A DNA stretch of 64,000 nucleotides from Neodontobutis hainanensis. Its lineage: Eukaryota > Chordata > Actinopteri > Gobiiformes > Odontobutidae. Positions 10,705 through 22,193 of the stretch are shown piece after piece (the first letter of the stretch is position 1; each line of letters begins with the position of its first letter). Location of the stretch: contig JALDNG010000483.1 of the NCBI GenBank assembly GCA_024349245.1, positions 62,001-126,000 on the forward strand, written 5' to 3'. Made by a program: the position numbers and the translations under genes. Below the pieces are notes generated by a model, which was not told the origin of the DNA, searched no databases, and saw only the letters and a program-made list of their open reading frames with translations.

Positions 10705-11190
10705 TTAGTTGCTTGGAGAGAGAGGTCTGTGGCATGGCGTAGCTCTGAAAACTAGTCCTCGTCCACAGTACCCCCTCAAGTCTTTGAGCAGGTCAGCCTG
10801 GTACGCCTGCAAAACCGCCATGGTGTTCAGTGCTGCCTGACCTGCTGCCTGGAAAGCCTTCCCCATCAGTGATGACGTGACATGGCATGGCTTTTTGGGG
10901 AGTGTACGTTTTCTCAGGGAGGACAATGTCCCGGGGGAGAGATAGCACGCAAGCGTCTCTTCCACCTGGGGCATCGACCCATAGCCCCGCGTCTGTGCGT
11001 TCACGATAGTCGAATAAATCGACGTCAAAGGCACAAAAACGCGGGACGAATAGGGTTTATTCCATGAGCGTGCCAGCTCATCATGGAGGTCCCCGAAAAA
11101 GCTGCTGCGATCCCTCACCCTGGCCACCTGACAGAAACCTGTCATCCAGTTTTGAGTATTTAGAAGGGCCCTGCTCCTGTGGCCACTCAA
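10705..11190 (-). pseudogene. DIRS gag-like ORF fragment
   Basis: A 161-codon frame with DELARSWNKPYSSRVFVPLT, GYGSMPQVEETLACYLSPGT and AAGQAALNTMAVLQAYQADL. These are conserved in the first ORF of fish DIRS elements. The same LQA.QADL block appears in copy B at 30.8 kb. The end is frame-shifted (CGRGLVFRATP). Confidence 0.8.
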
Positions 11191-11380
11191 TATTCAGCTG
11201 CGCCACTGCTCTTGTAACCATCTCGAGCAGCTCCTCAAACGCTACGTCAGAGCGGGAAGAGCGCTCCGAGAAGCCAGGGATGAGGCTTCATCGACATGCT
11301 TGCAGGAAGCGCAGTAAGCGCCGGACCGCACCTGTACAGAACCGGTGTACGCAGCATCGAGTGTAGCTTTTGATAGGGAA

Positions 11381-12113
11381 CACAGTGTGCAGTGTTAGTG
11401 TGTCATTTTGTCTATACAAAACAATTAAAAGTACTCTACAAAGTACTCTATATAGTTGGTGGGTGTTGCATGATTATCTCGTGTTTTGGTCTTGTGATTG
11501 ACTAGACATGATGTCTCCCCTATGTTTGCACATTTGTGTGATTTATTTTTGTTAGTGTGCGAATCTGGAACCTGGATTACACAGAAACTACTGCTCTAAT
11601 TTGTGGTTTAGGGATTAGGGTAGGGTTAGGATGTGATAACATAGAGCGGTGGGAACATAGGACAGTAAGAACATAGATCTGTTAGAACATAGAGCTGTGG
11701 GAGAATAGATCTATGGAAACATAGGTTTGCTGGCAATCCTTGTTGTGCTGTGTAAGTTTGTACTTTCCGTATGAAATTGGAGATTTTCTGTAGGACTTCC
11801 CCTGGAACTAATATTGCAAGTTGTATCTGTAGAAAATCTTGTCTTTCTTCTCTATAAACCTGGTCTGGAGGTTAGCTATAGTGGAGTCTGTCTGATCCTT
11901 TCACACAAAAGGTGGGTCTGGACCAGGAGTAGGATGTTTTCAGCCCTGTGTCCCCTAACAGCAAAAACCCCGCCGGAGGCTTTTAGGAATCAACTTACTT
12001 TGTCTGCATCGCAGGTTAAATCTAAGATGATTCCTGTAGTCTGCCTGGAAGTTTTTAAATGATCTCGTAGCAGTTGTAAGGGTATCATTCCCAAAGTTAG
12101 TTGCAACATGTCA
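11381..12113. other. no gene seen
   Basis: Contains a short degenerate run of related phrases (aacatagagcggtgggaac, aacataggacag, aacatagatctg) at 11638-11730, a weak local repeat. An 82-codon frame at 11814 has no recognisable motif. Confidence 0.55.
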
Positions 12114-12480
12114 GTGAAGGTTCTCAGTCATCCAGATCATCTTGAAGAAAAGGTTAAAGAAAAAACATCTGGACTCAATGGTTTTCAAGGTGAAGATGTT
12201 TTGTCTCTAATTCCAAGAGACTTTAGCAATTCTGAGATCAACTGGTAAGAGAGCTGAGCTTATAATTCTAGAGGGAGGGGTTTAGGGTGACACCAAACCA
12301 GATGGGACCAGGCTGTCTCTTAGAGATGGAATTAGAGATGGACAATAGTCAATCTGGTGGAATATCATCTCATCACTTTACTTGTGGATGAGGAACAAAA
12401 CGTCTTTGACTATAAAACTATGTCCAGAAACCTTCCTTTTAGTCTTCTTTAGTATGGTGACCTGGATGATGAAGAATCCC
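12114..12480. mobile_element. Penelope-like element noncoding fragment
   Basis: Begins tgaaggttctcagtcatcca and tcatcttgaagaaaagg, then gtctctaattccaagagac and aactggtaagagagctgag. It ends with cctggatgatgaagaatccc, an inverted relative of its start. The same phrases recur at 24537-24697, 28499-28800 and 50.9 kb next to Penelope coding sequence. No coding part is present here. Confidence 0.6.
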
Positions 12481-13000
12481 AACAATAAATGTGGCGGGCG
12501 GTACATGTACCGTTCACCATCTTGAGCTCTTTTATCAGTGTATTTCGTCTTGAGGTTGCTGATTACCTTTGGGGTTAAGTCCAGTTGCTCAATAGGACAT
12601 ATCTTTCTCTCTTTATTTTTTTTTTTGCCTTAGCTGTCTTTATCCTGAGCTCCTGCCGTCTCTTCTTCGAAGTGATAACCCCATAGAGTTGTTTTGCTCA
12701 ATGAATCAGAAAATGTATCTTTGATGCTCATTTATTTCCGTCCATATCTTAAGCATAGTTTTTGCTTTGATTCTACTCTCCATTATGCTCCAGATATGTT
12801 TGCCTCCAAACAAAAAGACATTAGCATAACCCTGTTCTGTTTTTGGATGTAACAGTGTAGATGTGTAATCCTGAGTCCACAATGTCAGAGAGTCAGATGT
12901 CTAACCCAAGGCCTCAGTGGAACAGATTCATTGTTCTGGGCATGTTCCTAAAACATTTGATTGGTCCAATACTTTCATCTTCTGTAAAGTGTAAATTTTA
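12481..13000. other. no gene seen
   Basis: No supported feature. Confidence 0.55.
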
Positions 13001-13039
13001 GGACATCCTCAGGCACAGAGAAAAGGGACTTGGCCTCAG

Positions 13040-13400
13040 ACACTACTGCCTTAGCCTCAGACTAAACTGCATCAGACATCACAGACTCAGACTAAACAAA
13101 CTCAGACATCACAGACTCGGGCTAAACAAACTCAGACATCACAGACTCAGATTAAACGGACTCAGACTAATTAAAATCAGACATCACAGACTCAGACAAA
13201 ACAGATTTAGACAACACAGACTCAGATTAAACGGACTCAGACTAATTAGAATCAGACATCACAGACTCAGACAAAACAGATTTAGACAACACAGACTCAG
13301 ATTAAACGGACTCAGACATCACGGACTTAGACTAAACAGCATCAGACATGACAGACTCAGACTAAAAGTAATCATACATCACAGAAAAAAAGAGTAAACA
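13040..13400. repeat. minisatellite array, left arm
   Basis: About a dozen imperfect units of the type cagactcagactaaacnn and atcagacatcaca, 28-30 bases each. Confidence 0.9.
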
Positions 13401-13569
13401 ACACCGACAGTCAGAAAAAGAGTAAACAACAACAAGAGTCAGACCTGTGAGCTGCTACGTGGTATTACGAGCCTGACCATGAAACTCTCTCTCAGACTCA
13501 GACTAAATGGACTCAGATGGAAGGCTATTGAACGTCTCAACTTGATGGGAACCGAGTCCTAGATGTGAG

Positions 13570-13660
13570 TAGGGCTGGATGATATTGGAAAAAAATTACA
13601 TTGCCATATTTTTTTTCCCAGCGATATATATTGCGATATTGAGAGCCATCAATCCAGGCT
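13570..13660. repeat. possible hAT-type terminus (single end)
   Basis: tagggctggatgatattgg and gcgatatatattgcgatatt resemble a common hAT nonautonomous terminus. The opposite end was not found. Confidence 0.3.
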
Positions 13661-14261
13661 AAAGTCAATTAAATTAAATTATTTATAACAGTAATTTGTA
13701 AAAGCAACACTACTAAAATAAAAAATAAGTACAACTTCTAATATATCATAACTAGTAAAACGTATGAAAATAGATCTGAGAAATATACACATGTACTGTA
13801 GGTGTTTGGTTGCAGTAGCTTTATCTTTTCTTATCCATCCAAATGGCATAGTTAGTTTTTTTGTGGGACCTTTCATAAGGCACAGCACACAGTTACTACT
13901 CACTTTTATTACTATCGCTGCTTTGCTATGTTTACCCCTGCCTCTCCCTCCTCGACTGGGTAAAGTGTCAGGATGAACAAACAGCTGTCAATAGAAGCCA
14001 CATTATTCTCGACTTCCCGTTCACTACCACGGCGAGTACACCTGCCCCGGCTTCTATCACTTGTGCTAAAGGTAAAGCAGCAGGTGCTACGCGCACACTG
14101 CTTCCCTTCTCAACCTCCCTGTCACTACCGCGGACAGAGCGACTAGTTTCCTCCCGTTTCTTTCACTGATGTTTGGCAAAATGTGGAAAAAACAGGGTTT
14201 GCTTTATGTACAGAGAGAGGCACCAGCAGCGCCGCCGTTTAATCTAATCCGCATTGTCTGA

Positions 14262-14850
14262 GGCTGATGCAGTTTAGTCTAAGACTGATGTCTGATGCAG
14301 TTTAGTCTGAGACTGATGTCTGATGCAGTTTAGTCTGAGACTGATGTCTGATGCAGTTTAGTCTGAGACTGATGTCTGATGCAGTTTAGTCTGAGTCTCA
14401 GTCCTTTATGTCGGAGTCTGATGCTGATAAGTCTGAGTCCACATTGTCTGAGCCTATGTTGTCTGAGGCTGATGCCGTTTAGTCTGAGGCTGATGTCTGA
14501 TGCAGTTTAGTCTGAGACTGATGTCTGATGCAGTTTAGTCTGAGACTGATGTCTGATGCAGTTTAGTCTGAGTCTCAGTCCTTTATGTCGGAGTCTGATG
14601 CTGATAAGTCTGAGTCCACATTGTCTGAGCCTATGTTGTCTGAGGCTGATGCCGTTTAGTCTGAGGCTGATGTCTGATGCAGTTTAGTCTGAGACTGATG
14701 TCTGATGCAGTTTAGTCTGAGACTGATGTCTGATGCAGTTTAGTCTGAGTCTCAGTCCTTTATGTCGGAGTCTGATGCTGATAAGTCTGAGTCCACATTG
14801 TCTGAGCCTATGTTGTCTGAGGCTGATGCAGTTTAGTTTGAGGCCAAGAT
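14262..14850. repeat. minisatellite array, right arm, with 177-bp higher-order unit
   Basis: 28-base units tttagtctgagactgatgtc plus tgatgcag. A marker phrase gtcctttatgtcggagtctg sits at 14401, 14578 and 14755, giving an exact 177-base higher-order period. It is inverted relative to the left array. Confidence 0.93.
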
Positions 14851-14876
14851 CCTTTTCTCTGTGCTTGTAGATGTCC

Positions 14877-16980
14877 GTCTACTTGGCTCAGACCTCACTT
14901 CCCACTGTATGTGCAAAGCCCAAATCTTCAACTAAGTAAAATCAGCATCCACTTTTTTTTCTCTGACAGATATATGCTATAGTGTAAAGAAAAAGATTCA
15001 ACTAGCAGAAATATTGTGCCCTAAATAACTCCACAGTCCTTCACGCCTCAATAAAGATTCATCTCAAGTGTATTGGCTCATAATATGAGTTGAACTCTCT
15101 TCTCCCAATATCTGTCCTAGGCAGTCCTGTGTCCCATTTATGCTCCACAAACAACAGTGAAAAGCTGACCCTCTGTCACCTTTTATGCTGCGCCCTGGTG
15201 CTCTGTACAGAAGTGACCTCTCACCTAACATGGCAGTCATTTACTGTGGTGCTGAGCTGTACTGCCTCAAGTCCTCTCCCCTCTGTGGATCCTTTGTTTC
15301 TGCCTATACTTTTGTGAGAGGCTATGGTTTGGCTGTTTTGGAACTTTTCATAGCTCTTTTGACAATGGAACCACTATCTAAGTTTTATTTAACAATGTAA
15401 TAGACAGCCACTTTACTGTCCATCTATATATTCATTGTGGCAAGCCTAAATCGAGCCCAACTGTCCAAGAGAAGATGGAAAACATGTCATTGTGAAAATT
15501 TGGAGCCTCACAGAGCCCCATCTGACAGAATGTGTCAGCAGCCTGTCTGGATGTCTCGACATATGAGTCTTTCCACACGGACAGCTATTGGATTAAAGAA
15601 TAGATGCTAAAGGCTTTCTGCTCCAGAAAATATTGGTGAGGGATTCAGAGCTGTTAGGCTGCTGTCCAACAGCCCCAGAGCATGATGGGAGGTCATCTGT
15701 TTATGATTATGAGATAGGCAGAGGCTGTAAGTGATGACAATATGAAGATGGAGGGTGTTTAACTGAACACACTGCAGATGACCTCACATTAAGAGAGAAT
15801 GAACACATCTTTAGTGTGATGAGGTGTAAAGGCAAAAATGGAAAACAGAACACAGTTAAAAAAATGTAAACTTAAATGCTACATTTATTGGAGAATTTTA
15901 ATTTAAAAAAATTCTGCTGCTCTTAGATGAAACCCCTTTGAGGATCCATTTGTGACATTACATGGTCCATGTACATGGTCCATTCTAATGTACACCTTGC
16001 TCTGAAAAAACATATTTATGAGTGAGCAGAGGTCACAGTATTATGAATGGGTGGCTGCTTCTGGAGAACTGGCTCAATACTGGAACAACTCTATTCTGTT
16101 TATTGAGCTGAATTTAATCTATAATTATCAAAAGGCTCATAGTATATATCATGAGTGTGAGAAGCAAATGACCTTCACTATGCTGCTAGGGTTGTGTTTT
16201 TTAGTCTTCTTTGGGTTCATTCATGAGGTTTAATCTGCTACATTCTGCTCTATAAAAAGCCAAAATTCTGCATATATTTTACACACAACCCAGAATAAGA
16301 GAAGCATGTGACTGTAGTAAATGACATGTAACATAACAAACCATCTCCCACATCTGCTCTTCTGTTTGTGTATTTTTGATAAACAGCCCCCACACAGAAA
16401 CACAACCTCAGATTAGCTGACTGTGTGACTTATATGTTGCCAAGAGGGAGGTCAGTGATGCAGCAGTAAAGGTTAAGTTACAATATTGCTTTCAAAATAG
16501 CATTAAAATCAAGAACATATTGTGAGGATGAGTTTGAATTAAATGTTACGACCTTCTCTTCTACTGACGAATGCAGCCGAATTTACAGCATATAAATTTA
16601 AAGCAAGATAAAGTCTCTGACTTTATCCAATGGTAAGTAAAACACATTTAATTCACACTTATTTCAAAATTACACTTCAGCATTTCTTTATGTTCCGCCG
16701 ACACACACCCCTTCAGAATGAGCAGTGTCTTTTTAGTCTTTTCTGAAAAAGCTCAGTAGGTCTGATACGTCCATATGCATTAGAAATGAAGAATGCAGCT
16801 GCCACTTTTCTGTGCCTGCATGCATTGACTGAAGCTGACGATTTTGCCGATCAGTGACTTGTCACACATCCACAAAGAGAGTGACATTTGGTTAGTACAG
16901 CTTGTTGCCCCTTCAGCTTTAGCATCATTGCAGGCATCAGCAAAAGTCTTGACTTTGCTCAAGGGTGGTATTTAAACTAG
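14877..16980. other. no gene seen (possible single-copy host sequence)
   Basis: 2.1 kb without recognisable transposable elements. Frames near 15090, 15185, 16018 and 16780 are 60-75 codons with no motif or splice context that I can support. Confidence 0.5.
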
Positions 16981-17019
16981 GGATGGGCACAGATATACTA
17001 ATATTCTAATATTCGATCT

Positions 17020-17020
17020 G

Positions 17021-17063
<43 letters not shown>
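17020..17063. repeat. (AT)n microsatellite
   Basis: About 20 AT units directly at the 3' side of the Rex3 fragment. Confidence 0.95.
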
Positions 17064-17068
<5 letters not shown>

Positions 17069-17535
17069 ATTTTGCTTGTTCTATCCATCTTCTTCTGCTT
17101 TTCTGGGGCTGGATTGCGGGGGCAGCAGTCTAAGCAGAGACGCCCAGACTTCCCACTCCCTAGACACTTCATCCAGCTCTTCCGGGGGAATATGCCTGTC
17201 AATCTCCCCCTCCATCCTTCCCTCACTAGTGAACAAGACCCCAAGATAATTGAACTCCTCCACTTGAGGCAGGAGTTCTCCGCCAACATGAAGGGGGTAA
17301 ACCACCCTTTTCAAGCTGAGAACCATGGCCTCGGAATTGGAGGTGCTGATTTTTATTCCAGCCGCTTCACACTCTGCTGCAAACCGTCTCAGTGCAGCTG
17401 AAGGTCCTGGCTTGATAAAGCCAACATGAAAACATCATCTGCAAAGAGCAGAGACAAGATTGTGTGGTCCCCAAACCAGACTCCCTCCGGTCCCTGGCTG
17501 CGCCTAGAAATCTGTGTGAACTGAACTGGTGTCAA
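17064..17535 (-). mobile_element. Rex3 LINE 3' fragment
   Basis: Minus-strand frames give VVYPLHVGGELLPQVEEFNY, LGVLFTSEGRMEGEIDR and WASLLRLLPP, the C-terminal region of Rex3 (RTE clade) also seen at 20.8-21.4 kb. It is internally deleted (GRMEGEIDRHI joins directly to PPEELDEVSREWE) and 5' truncated near 17535. The usual tail is reduced to tatccatcttcttctgc. Confidence 0.85.
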
Positions 17536-18046
17536 AAGGCAGCCCAAACTTGGGTTTTTATACAGTTTTCACATTTTTACAAATTTACAATTTCTCCTCA
17601 GGGGGACAGAAGGCCCCTCCTTCTAGCAGAGACTTAACCATTTTTCTAACCTTTGTCCTAGTTCCCCAGTAACCCCTTGTACCAGGCACCCATGTTCTTA
17701 TCTTTGACCAGATCTTCCCTGTATGTGTGTGTGGGAGTGTGTGCATGAAACTAATCATGTTTTAAAACCATACACTGTGATGTTTTTTCTTTTCTGTAAA
17801 AATGATTTTGGATGTATTAATTTAACATCCCATACTTGATTAAAAACCATGGTATAAACCATAAGGCACAAAATATAAACGCATGCATATGTGAATAGCT
17901 AAATAAGTACACAGAAATAAAACACAGATTGTCCAAAATATTACAGTACATTTCTTCCCTTCTTGACCATCTCTAGGTCACGTCTTGCTAAATAATACAA
18001 CTGGTTCATAATACATTGCATGAAATTACTACATCTATCCAAATCA
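17536..18046. other. no gene seen
   Basis: AT-rich, no supported feature. Confidence 0.55.
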
Positions 18047-18247
18047 TTTACATTTATTCATTTATTTTATCCAAAGCGACTTACATTGTTCTACAGTAAT
18101 TACCAGTGTTACAGCCACTGGAGGCAAGGTGGGTTAAGTGTCTTGCCCAAGGACACGACAGTATGAACTGTGGGGGAGAGGGGGAATCAAACCGCCTACC
18201 TTCCGGTTGAAAGACGACCGCACTACCCACTGAGCTACTGCTGCCCA
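18047..18247 (-). mobile_element. tRNA-headed SINE with L2-like tail
   Basis: On the minus strand: gcagtagctcagtgggtag, ccggaaggtaggcggtttga, the central gtgtccttgggcaagacact, then taattactgtagaacaatg and aagtcgctttggataaaat. Essentially complete. Confidence 0.9.
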
Positions 18248-18990
18248 TCATACTTATTTAGCTTAGATGTTTCTCATTAGATTACCTTTAAACCTACCAT
18301 AACAACATGGTTAGCTTGTTGTACTTTTCACTTAAAAAATATAACCATATGTATACAAACTATTAATCTAATGTATGTAATAATGTAATATAAATTTATA
18401 TAATGTAAAAATACCCTTACATCTTAGTTCACACATCTTAGAACTAGTATAATTTCCTATTCATCTGAGTCCACCCTTATGTCCAATCTAAAAGCCATAT
18501 TCGCATCTATAATGCCCAAAATACAGGAATTCTATTTGCAGTCCAGAAAACAGTCCCAGAGACTCGTCTTTCACAGCATTATTATGCTGAAGTCTTCAAG
18601 CACTAAGACACGTTGCTAAGGGTAACTCCCTTCTCGCACCCTGGCTTCTCCAATGTCCGGTGCCTTGCGTCACTTCCTCTCTCTTTGTCTACTATGCCAC
18701 TATGGTGGAACCAGTCCCCTTTCTCCTACTTGTCTGTCTGTCACTTCTCCCTCTCAGCTCAAGTTTTAATTTGTTATACACGTCAACTGAGAAAAAGTCG
18801 TAGAGATTACAGCAGATCATATCAAAATCCTTTACTGCTGCATAACCTCTTAATGAATTTCCGTAATCATCCTCTTATTAATGCTCTAAGTTAGTCCGTA
18901 AAATGTCTATTTTTAGTCTCCAATTATTTTGATGTACTTTCAATTTGAAATTTACCATATTTTACATCAGTGTTACACTTGTGCTGAGGT
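18248..18990. other. no gene seen
   Basis: AT-rich; a 93-codon frame at 18613 shows no motif. Confidence 0.5.
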
Positions 18991-19009
18991 CACTAGAAGA
19001 AACTGGTTT

Positions 19010-19595
19010 AATTTGAGACACATCAAAGGTGGGATGTTTTTGCAAGGTACGGGGAAGTTCCAGATATCTTAAAGGGCCCAATGAATTTGGAAGAGAGCTT
19101 TTTAAACTCGGTCTTCAGTGGTATATTTTTGGTAGAGAGCCAAACTGGCTGAACTGGAGTGCCTGCTGATGGAGAGGGCGCAAATGGCCACGTACTCTCG
19201 GAAGTCCCCTCATAATCTGCCACCAAAATCGTTGCTTTAACTGCTTGAGGTTTCGACCTACACCAGGATGACAAAACAAGTTGTGATTATGTGCCCACTG
19301 CAGTACTTGAGATCGGGCTGCTCTGAGCACAAAGAGCTTCCCCGCCAGCACCAGGCCAGGGTCAGGATCATCTCTCATGATTGCCCGGATGATCGACTCG
19401 ACCTCTCGGACCAGAAATCCAAGGACACAGGATGCAGGCAGAATTGTCTCTGCACAGCTTGAGGAATCAGAGACAAACTGGCAGGAGAGAGAGTCAGGTT
19501 TAATATTTTTGGAAGCCGGTCGATTGTCAGCCTGACTTTATTTTACTGCAGAAAATGCTCTGTCTGCCTCCTCATTCCATTTTAATTGGCGCCTC
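19010..19595 (-). pseudogene. Gypsy (Sushi-like) pol remnant with internal deletions
   Basis: From 19590 down: an EEADRAFSAVK-like piece of the RT/RNase H junction. Then KPDSLSCQF, the degraded RNase H end (usual K.DALSR). Then MRDDPDPGLVLAGKLFVL and SQVLQWAHNHNLFCHPGVGR with LKQRFWWQIM, the integrase zinc-binding region (H..H). Then, after deletion of the integrase core, VWLSTKNIPLKTEFKKLSSK and FIGPFKISG, the GPY/F module. Most of pol is missing. Chromovirus-type by motif order; family name is inference. Confidence 0.8.
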
Positions 19596-19601
19596 ACCCC
19601 T

Positions 19602-19733
19602 GTTCATACTGTCGTTGTGTCCTTGGGCAACCCACCTTGCCTCCAGTGGCTGTAAAACTGGTAATTACTGTAGAACAATGTAAGTTGCTTTGGATAAAAG
19701 TGTCTGCTAAATGAATAAATGTAAATGTAAAGT
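19602..19733 (+). mobile_element. 5'-truncated SINE, L2-like tail
   Basis: Starts in the central part (ttcatactgtcgttgtgtcc, ttgggcaacccaccttgcct). It ends gtaagttgctttggataaaa and gctaaatgaataaatgtaaa. The tRNA head is missing. Confidence 0.88.
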
Positions 19734-19975
19734 GGACTGAAATGTGTTTGTAGAAAATCTTTTTTCAGATAAACCAGACACATAAGGGATACCTACACCC
19801 TTCCCTTTTGTCCCTGGTTCCTGTCTGTTTGGTTTCTGTGTCCTCTTGGTTTTGTTGAAAGTCCATTTGGGGTATCCACAGTCTCTCAGGGCTTTACAGA
19901 TGTGTTGTTCTTCTTTCCACTTACCTTCTGAGGTTGTGGGCACCTCTTGTGCTCTGTGCTGAAGAGTCCTGATGA
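19734..19975 (-). pseudogene. Penelope-like element ORF fragment
   Basis: A 78-codon frame (19943-19707) reads PTTSEGKWKEEQHICKALRD, CGYPKWTFNKTKRTQKP and GVGIPYVSGLSEK. It matches the same stretch of the Penelope copy at 50.5-50.76 kb. This is the linker between reverse transcriptase and GIY-YIG endonuclease. The 3' side is cut where the SINE ends. Confidence 0.82.
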
Positions 19976-20423
19976 CTTTGATAATTTTTTTAGATTAAAA
20001 TTTTGTGCAGCTGTTATCATTGGTACAAAAGTCCACCACAGGTTGTTATTTCTCCTCTGCTGTCATGTTAACAAGGCACTCTCTCATCTCTCTAGATGTG
20101 ACTCCACTGATCGCACATCCAGCACCCCTCTGGCATCGGATGTAGTTTTAATGAGGGTTAGGTGGACACATTGACATGCTGATGTTAGTACTCACCAGGT
20201 GCTGATGTTCTCCAGTTACAGACCCCTGTATCCCATTCTTCTCCTTTTTGTGTTTATTGTTTATTTTTTAAACTGCAGCAGTGTTAGCTTTTTCACCAAA
20301 GTCTTATTTCTTTTTTCCTCTTATATGCTTTTCCATGATCTGCAAGTAAGGTCCAGTTAATTTTGCTTGATCCTACAACTGAGGTCTGTTGAGTCTGTAA
20401 TTCAGGAGACCTTGCTTTCTTTA
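19976..20423. other. no gene seen
   Basis: No supported feature. Confidence 0.5.
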
Positions 20424-20758
20424 ATTATAATAATAATTTATATTGCGCTTTTCTCCCAAGGGACCAAGGGACCCAAAGCGCTTGGCCATCCATTATTCAT
20501 TCATACAGAGTCATACTGGTGATGGTAAGCTACAACTGTAGCCACTGATGCCCTGGGGCAGACTGACAGAGACATGGAAGCCATTTCATGGAAGCCGACC
20601 ATCACTACATACATTCACTAAACATTCTTACACATTCATATGAGGCAAGGTGGGTTAAGTGCCTTGCCCAAGGTCACAACGAGAGTATGAATTGTGGGGA
20701 GAGCGGGAATCGAACCGCCTACCTTCCTGTTGAAGGACGACTGCTCTACCACTGAGCC
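20424..20758 (-). mobile_element. tRNA-headed SINE with a third tail type
   Basis: On the minus strand: ggctcagtggtagagcagtc, ggttcgattcccgctctccc, central ccttgggcaaggcacttaac, then a middle part and the tail ccaaagcgctttgggtcc, gaaaagcgcaatataaat. The SINE head on the plus strand runs straight into the catccatccatc tail of the neighbouring Rex3. Confidence 0.85.
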
Positions 20759-20817
20759 ATCCATCCATCCATCCATCTTCTACCGCTTACCTGGGGCCGG
20801 GTCGCGGGGGCAGCAGT

Positions 20818-21324
20818 CTAAGCAGAGAAGCCCAGAGTTCCCTCTCCCCAGACACTTCCTCCAGCTCTTCCGGGGGGGATACCAAGGCGTTCCCAGGCCA
20901 GCCGAGAGACATAATCCCTCCAGCGTGTCCTAGGTCTTCCCCGAGGTCTCCTCCCGGTGGGACATTCCCGGAATACCTCCCTAGGGAGGCGTCCGGGAGG
21001 CATCCGAAACAGATGCCCGAGCCACCTCAGCTGGCTCCTCTCGATGTGAAGGAGCAGCGGCTCTACTTTGAGCTTTTCCCGAGTGACCGAGCTCCTCACC
21101 CTATCTCTAAGGAAGCGCCCCACCACTCTGCAGAGAAAGCTCATTTCGGCCGCATGTATCCGGGATCTTGTTCTTTCGGTCATGACCCAAAGTTCATGAC
21201 CATAGGTGAGAGTAGGAACGTAGATCGACCGGTAAATCGAGAGCTTTGCCTTACAGCTCAGCTCCTTCTTCACCACAACTCCTCCACTTGAGGCAGGAGC
21301 TCTCCACCAACCTGAAGGGGGCAA
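20818..21324 (-). pseudogene. Rex3 C-terminal domain
   Basis: 168-codon frame with KKELSCKAKLSIYRSIYVPT, LTYGHELWVMTERTRSRIHA, RRVVGRFLRDRVRSS-type block, SQLRWLGHLFRMPPGRLPRE, and PRTRWRDYVSRLAWERLGIP. This is the region after the polymerase in Rex3. It is joined upstream to the reverse transcriptase by a frameshift near 21290. Confidence 0.9.
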
Positions 21325-22139
21325 GCCACCCTTTTCCGACTGAGAACCATGGTCTCAGACTTGGAGGTGCTGATCCTCATCCCAGCCGCTTCACACTTGG
21401 CTGCAAACCGCCCCAGTGCACATTGGAGGTCCTGGCTTGATGGAGCCAACAGGACAACATCATCTGCAAAAAGCAGAGACGAAATCTTGTGGTCCCCAAA
21501 CCAGACTCCCTCCGGCCCCTGGCTGCGCCTAGAAATCCTGTCCATAAAGATAATGAACAGGACCGGTGACAAAGTGCAGCCCTGCTGGAGTCCAACATTC
21601 ACCGGGAACAGGTCTGACTTACTGGCGGCAATGCGAACCAAGCTCCTGCTCCGGTCGTACAGGAACCAGACAGCCCTTAGCAAAGGGCCCCGGACCCCAT
21701 ACTCCCAGAGCACCCCCCACAGGGCACCACGAGGGACACAGTCGAATGCCTTCTCCAGATCCACAAAGCACATGTGGACTGGTTGGGCAAACTCCCATAA
21801 TCCCTCCAGCACCCTGGAGAGGGTATAGAGCTGGTCCAGTGTTCCACGACCGGGACGAAAACCGCATTGTTCCTCCTGGATCTGACTAGGTTCGACTATC
21901 GGCCGCATTTTCCTCTCCAGTACCCTGGCATAGACTTTCCCGGGGAGGCTGAGGAGTGTGATCCCTCTGTAGTTGGAACACACCCTCCGGTCCTTCTTCT
22001 TAAAAAGAGGGACCACCACCCCGGTCTTCCAGTCCAGAGGTAGTGTCCACAAACGCCACGCGATGTTGCAGAAGCGTGTCAGCCAAGACAACCCCACAAC
22101 ATCCAGAGACTTGAGGTACTCAGGGCGTATCTCATCCAC
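21270..22139 (-). pseudogene. Rex3 reverse transcriptase
   Basis: 289 codons. DEIRPEYLKSLDVVGLSWLT lies at the start and VPLFKKKDRRVCSNYRGITL near residue 45. CGFRPGRGTLDQLYTLSRVL is near 100, FVDLEKAFDCVPRG near 140 and VGLQQGCTLSPVLFIIFMDR near 190. The catalytic FADDVVLL box is near 225. All polymerase blocks are present. The frame ends in a shift after VGGELLPQVEE, so the copy is inactive without the C-terminal part. Confidence 0.93.
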
Positions 22140-22193
22140 CCCCGGTGCCTTGCCACGGACGAGTCCACCGCTGAGCCCTCGGCCTCTGCTTCC

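Larger units (their letters stand above)
9125..11380 (-). mobile_element. DIRS-type retrotransposon remnant (copy A)
   Basis: Minus-strand DIRS copy, 5' gag-like part near 11.37 kb and 3' RNase H part at 9.1 kb. The recombinase gene and the 3' terminus are missing because the copy ends against Tc1 at 9125. Several internal frameshifts and deletions. The 5' edge is placed near 11380 from the context gcatcgagtgtagc and gatagggaacac, resembling the DIRS leader. Confidence 0.8.
13001..14876. mobile_element. foldback-like element with inverted minisatellite arms
   Basis: The left end ggacatcctcaggcacagag (13001) plus aaaagggacttggcctcaga is matched in reverse complement by the right end ctgaggccaagatcctttt-type sequence ending gatgtcc at 14876. 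Inside each end lies a tandem array, the left one reading cagactcagactaaac and the right one gtttagtctgag, so the arrays are inverted to each other. The central 0.85 kb is unrelated. No transposase is visible and no target duplication is evident (gtaaatttta / gtctacttgg). Confidence 0.65.

Noticed and set aside
12114..12480. Hammerhead ribozyme in Penelope terminal sequences
   Set aside because: Such ribozymes are known from Penelope elements, but I found no ctgatga core with a matching gaaac in the fragments here. Only partial motifs (gagatgaaacgtc) are present.
14877..16980. Host exons from short open frames
   Set aside because: Frames are of chance length, without paired splice sites or motifs.
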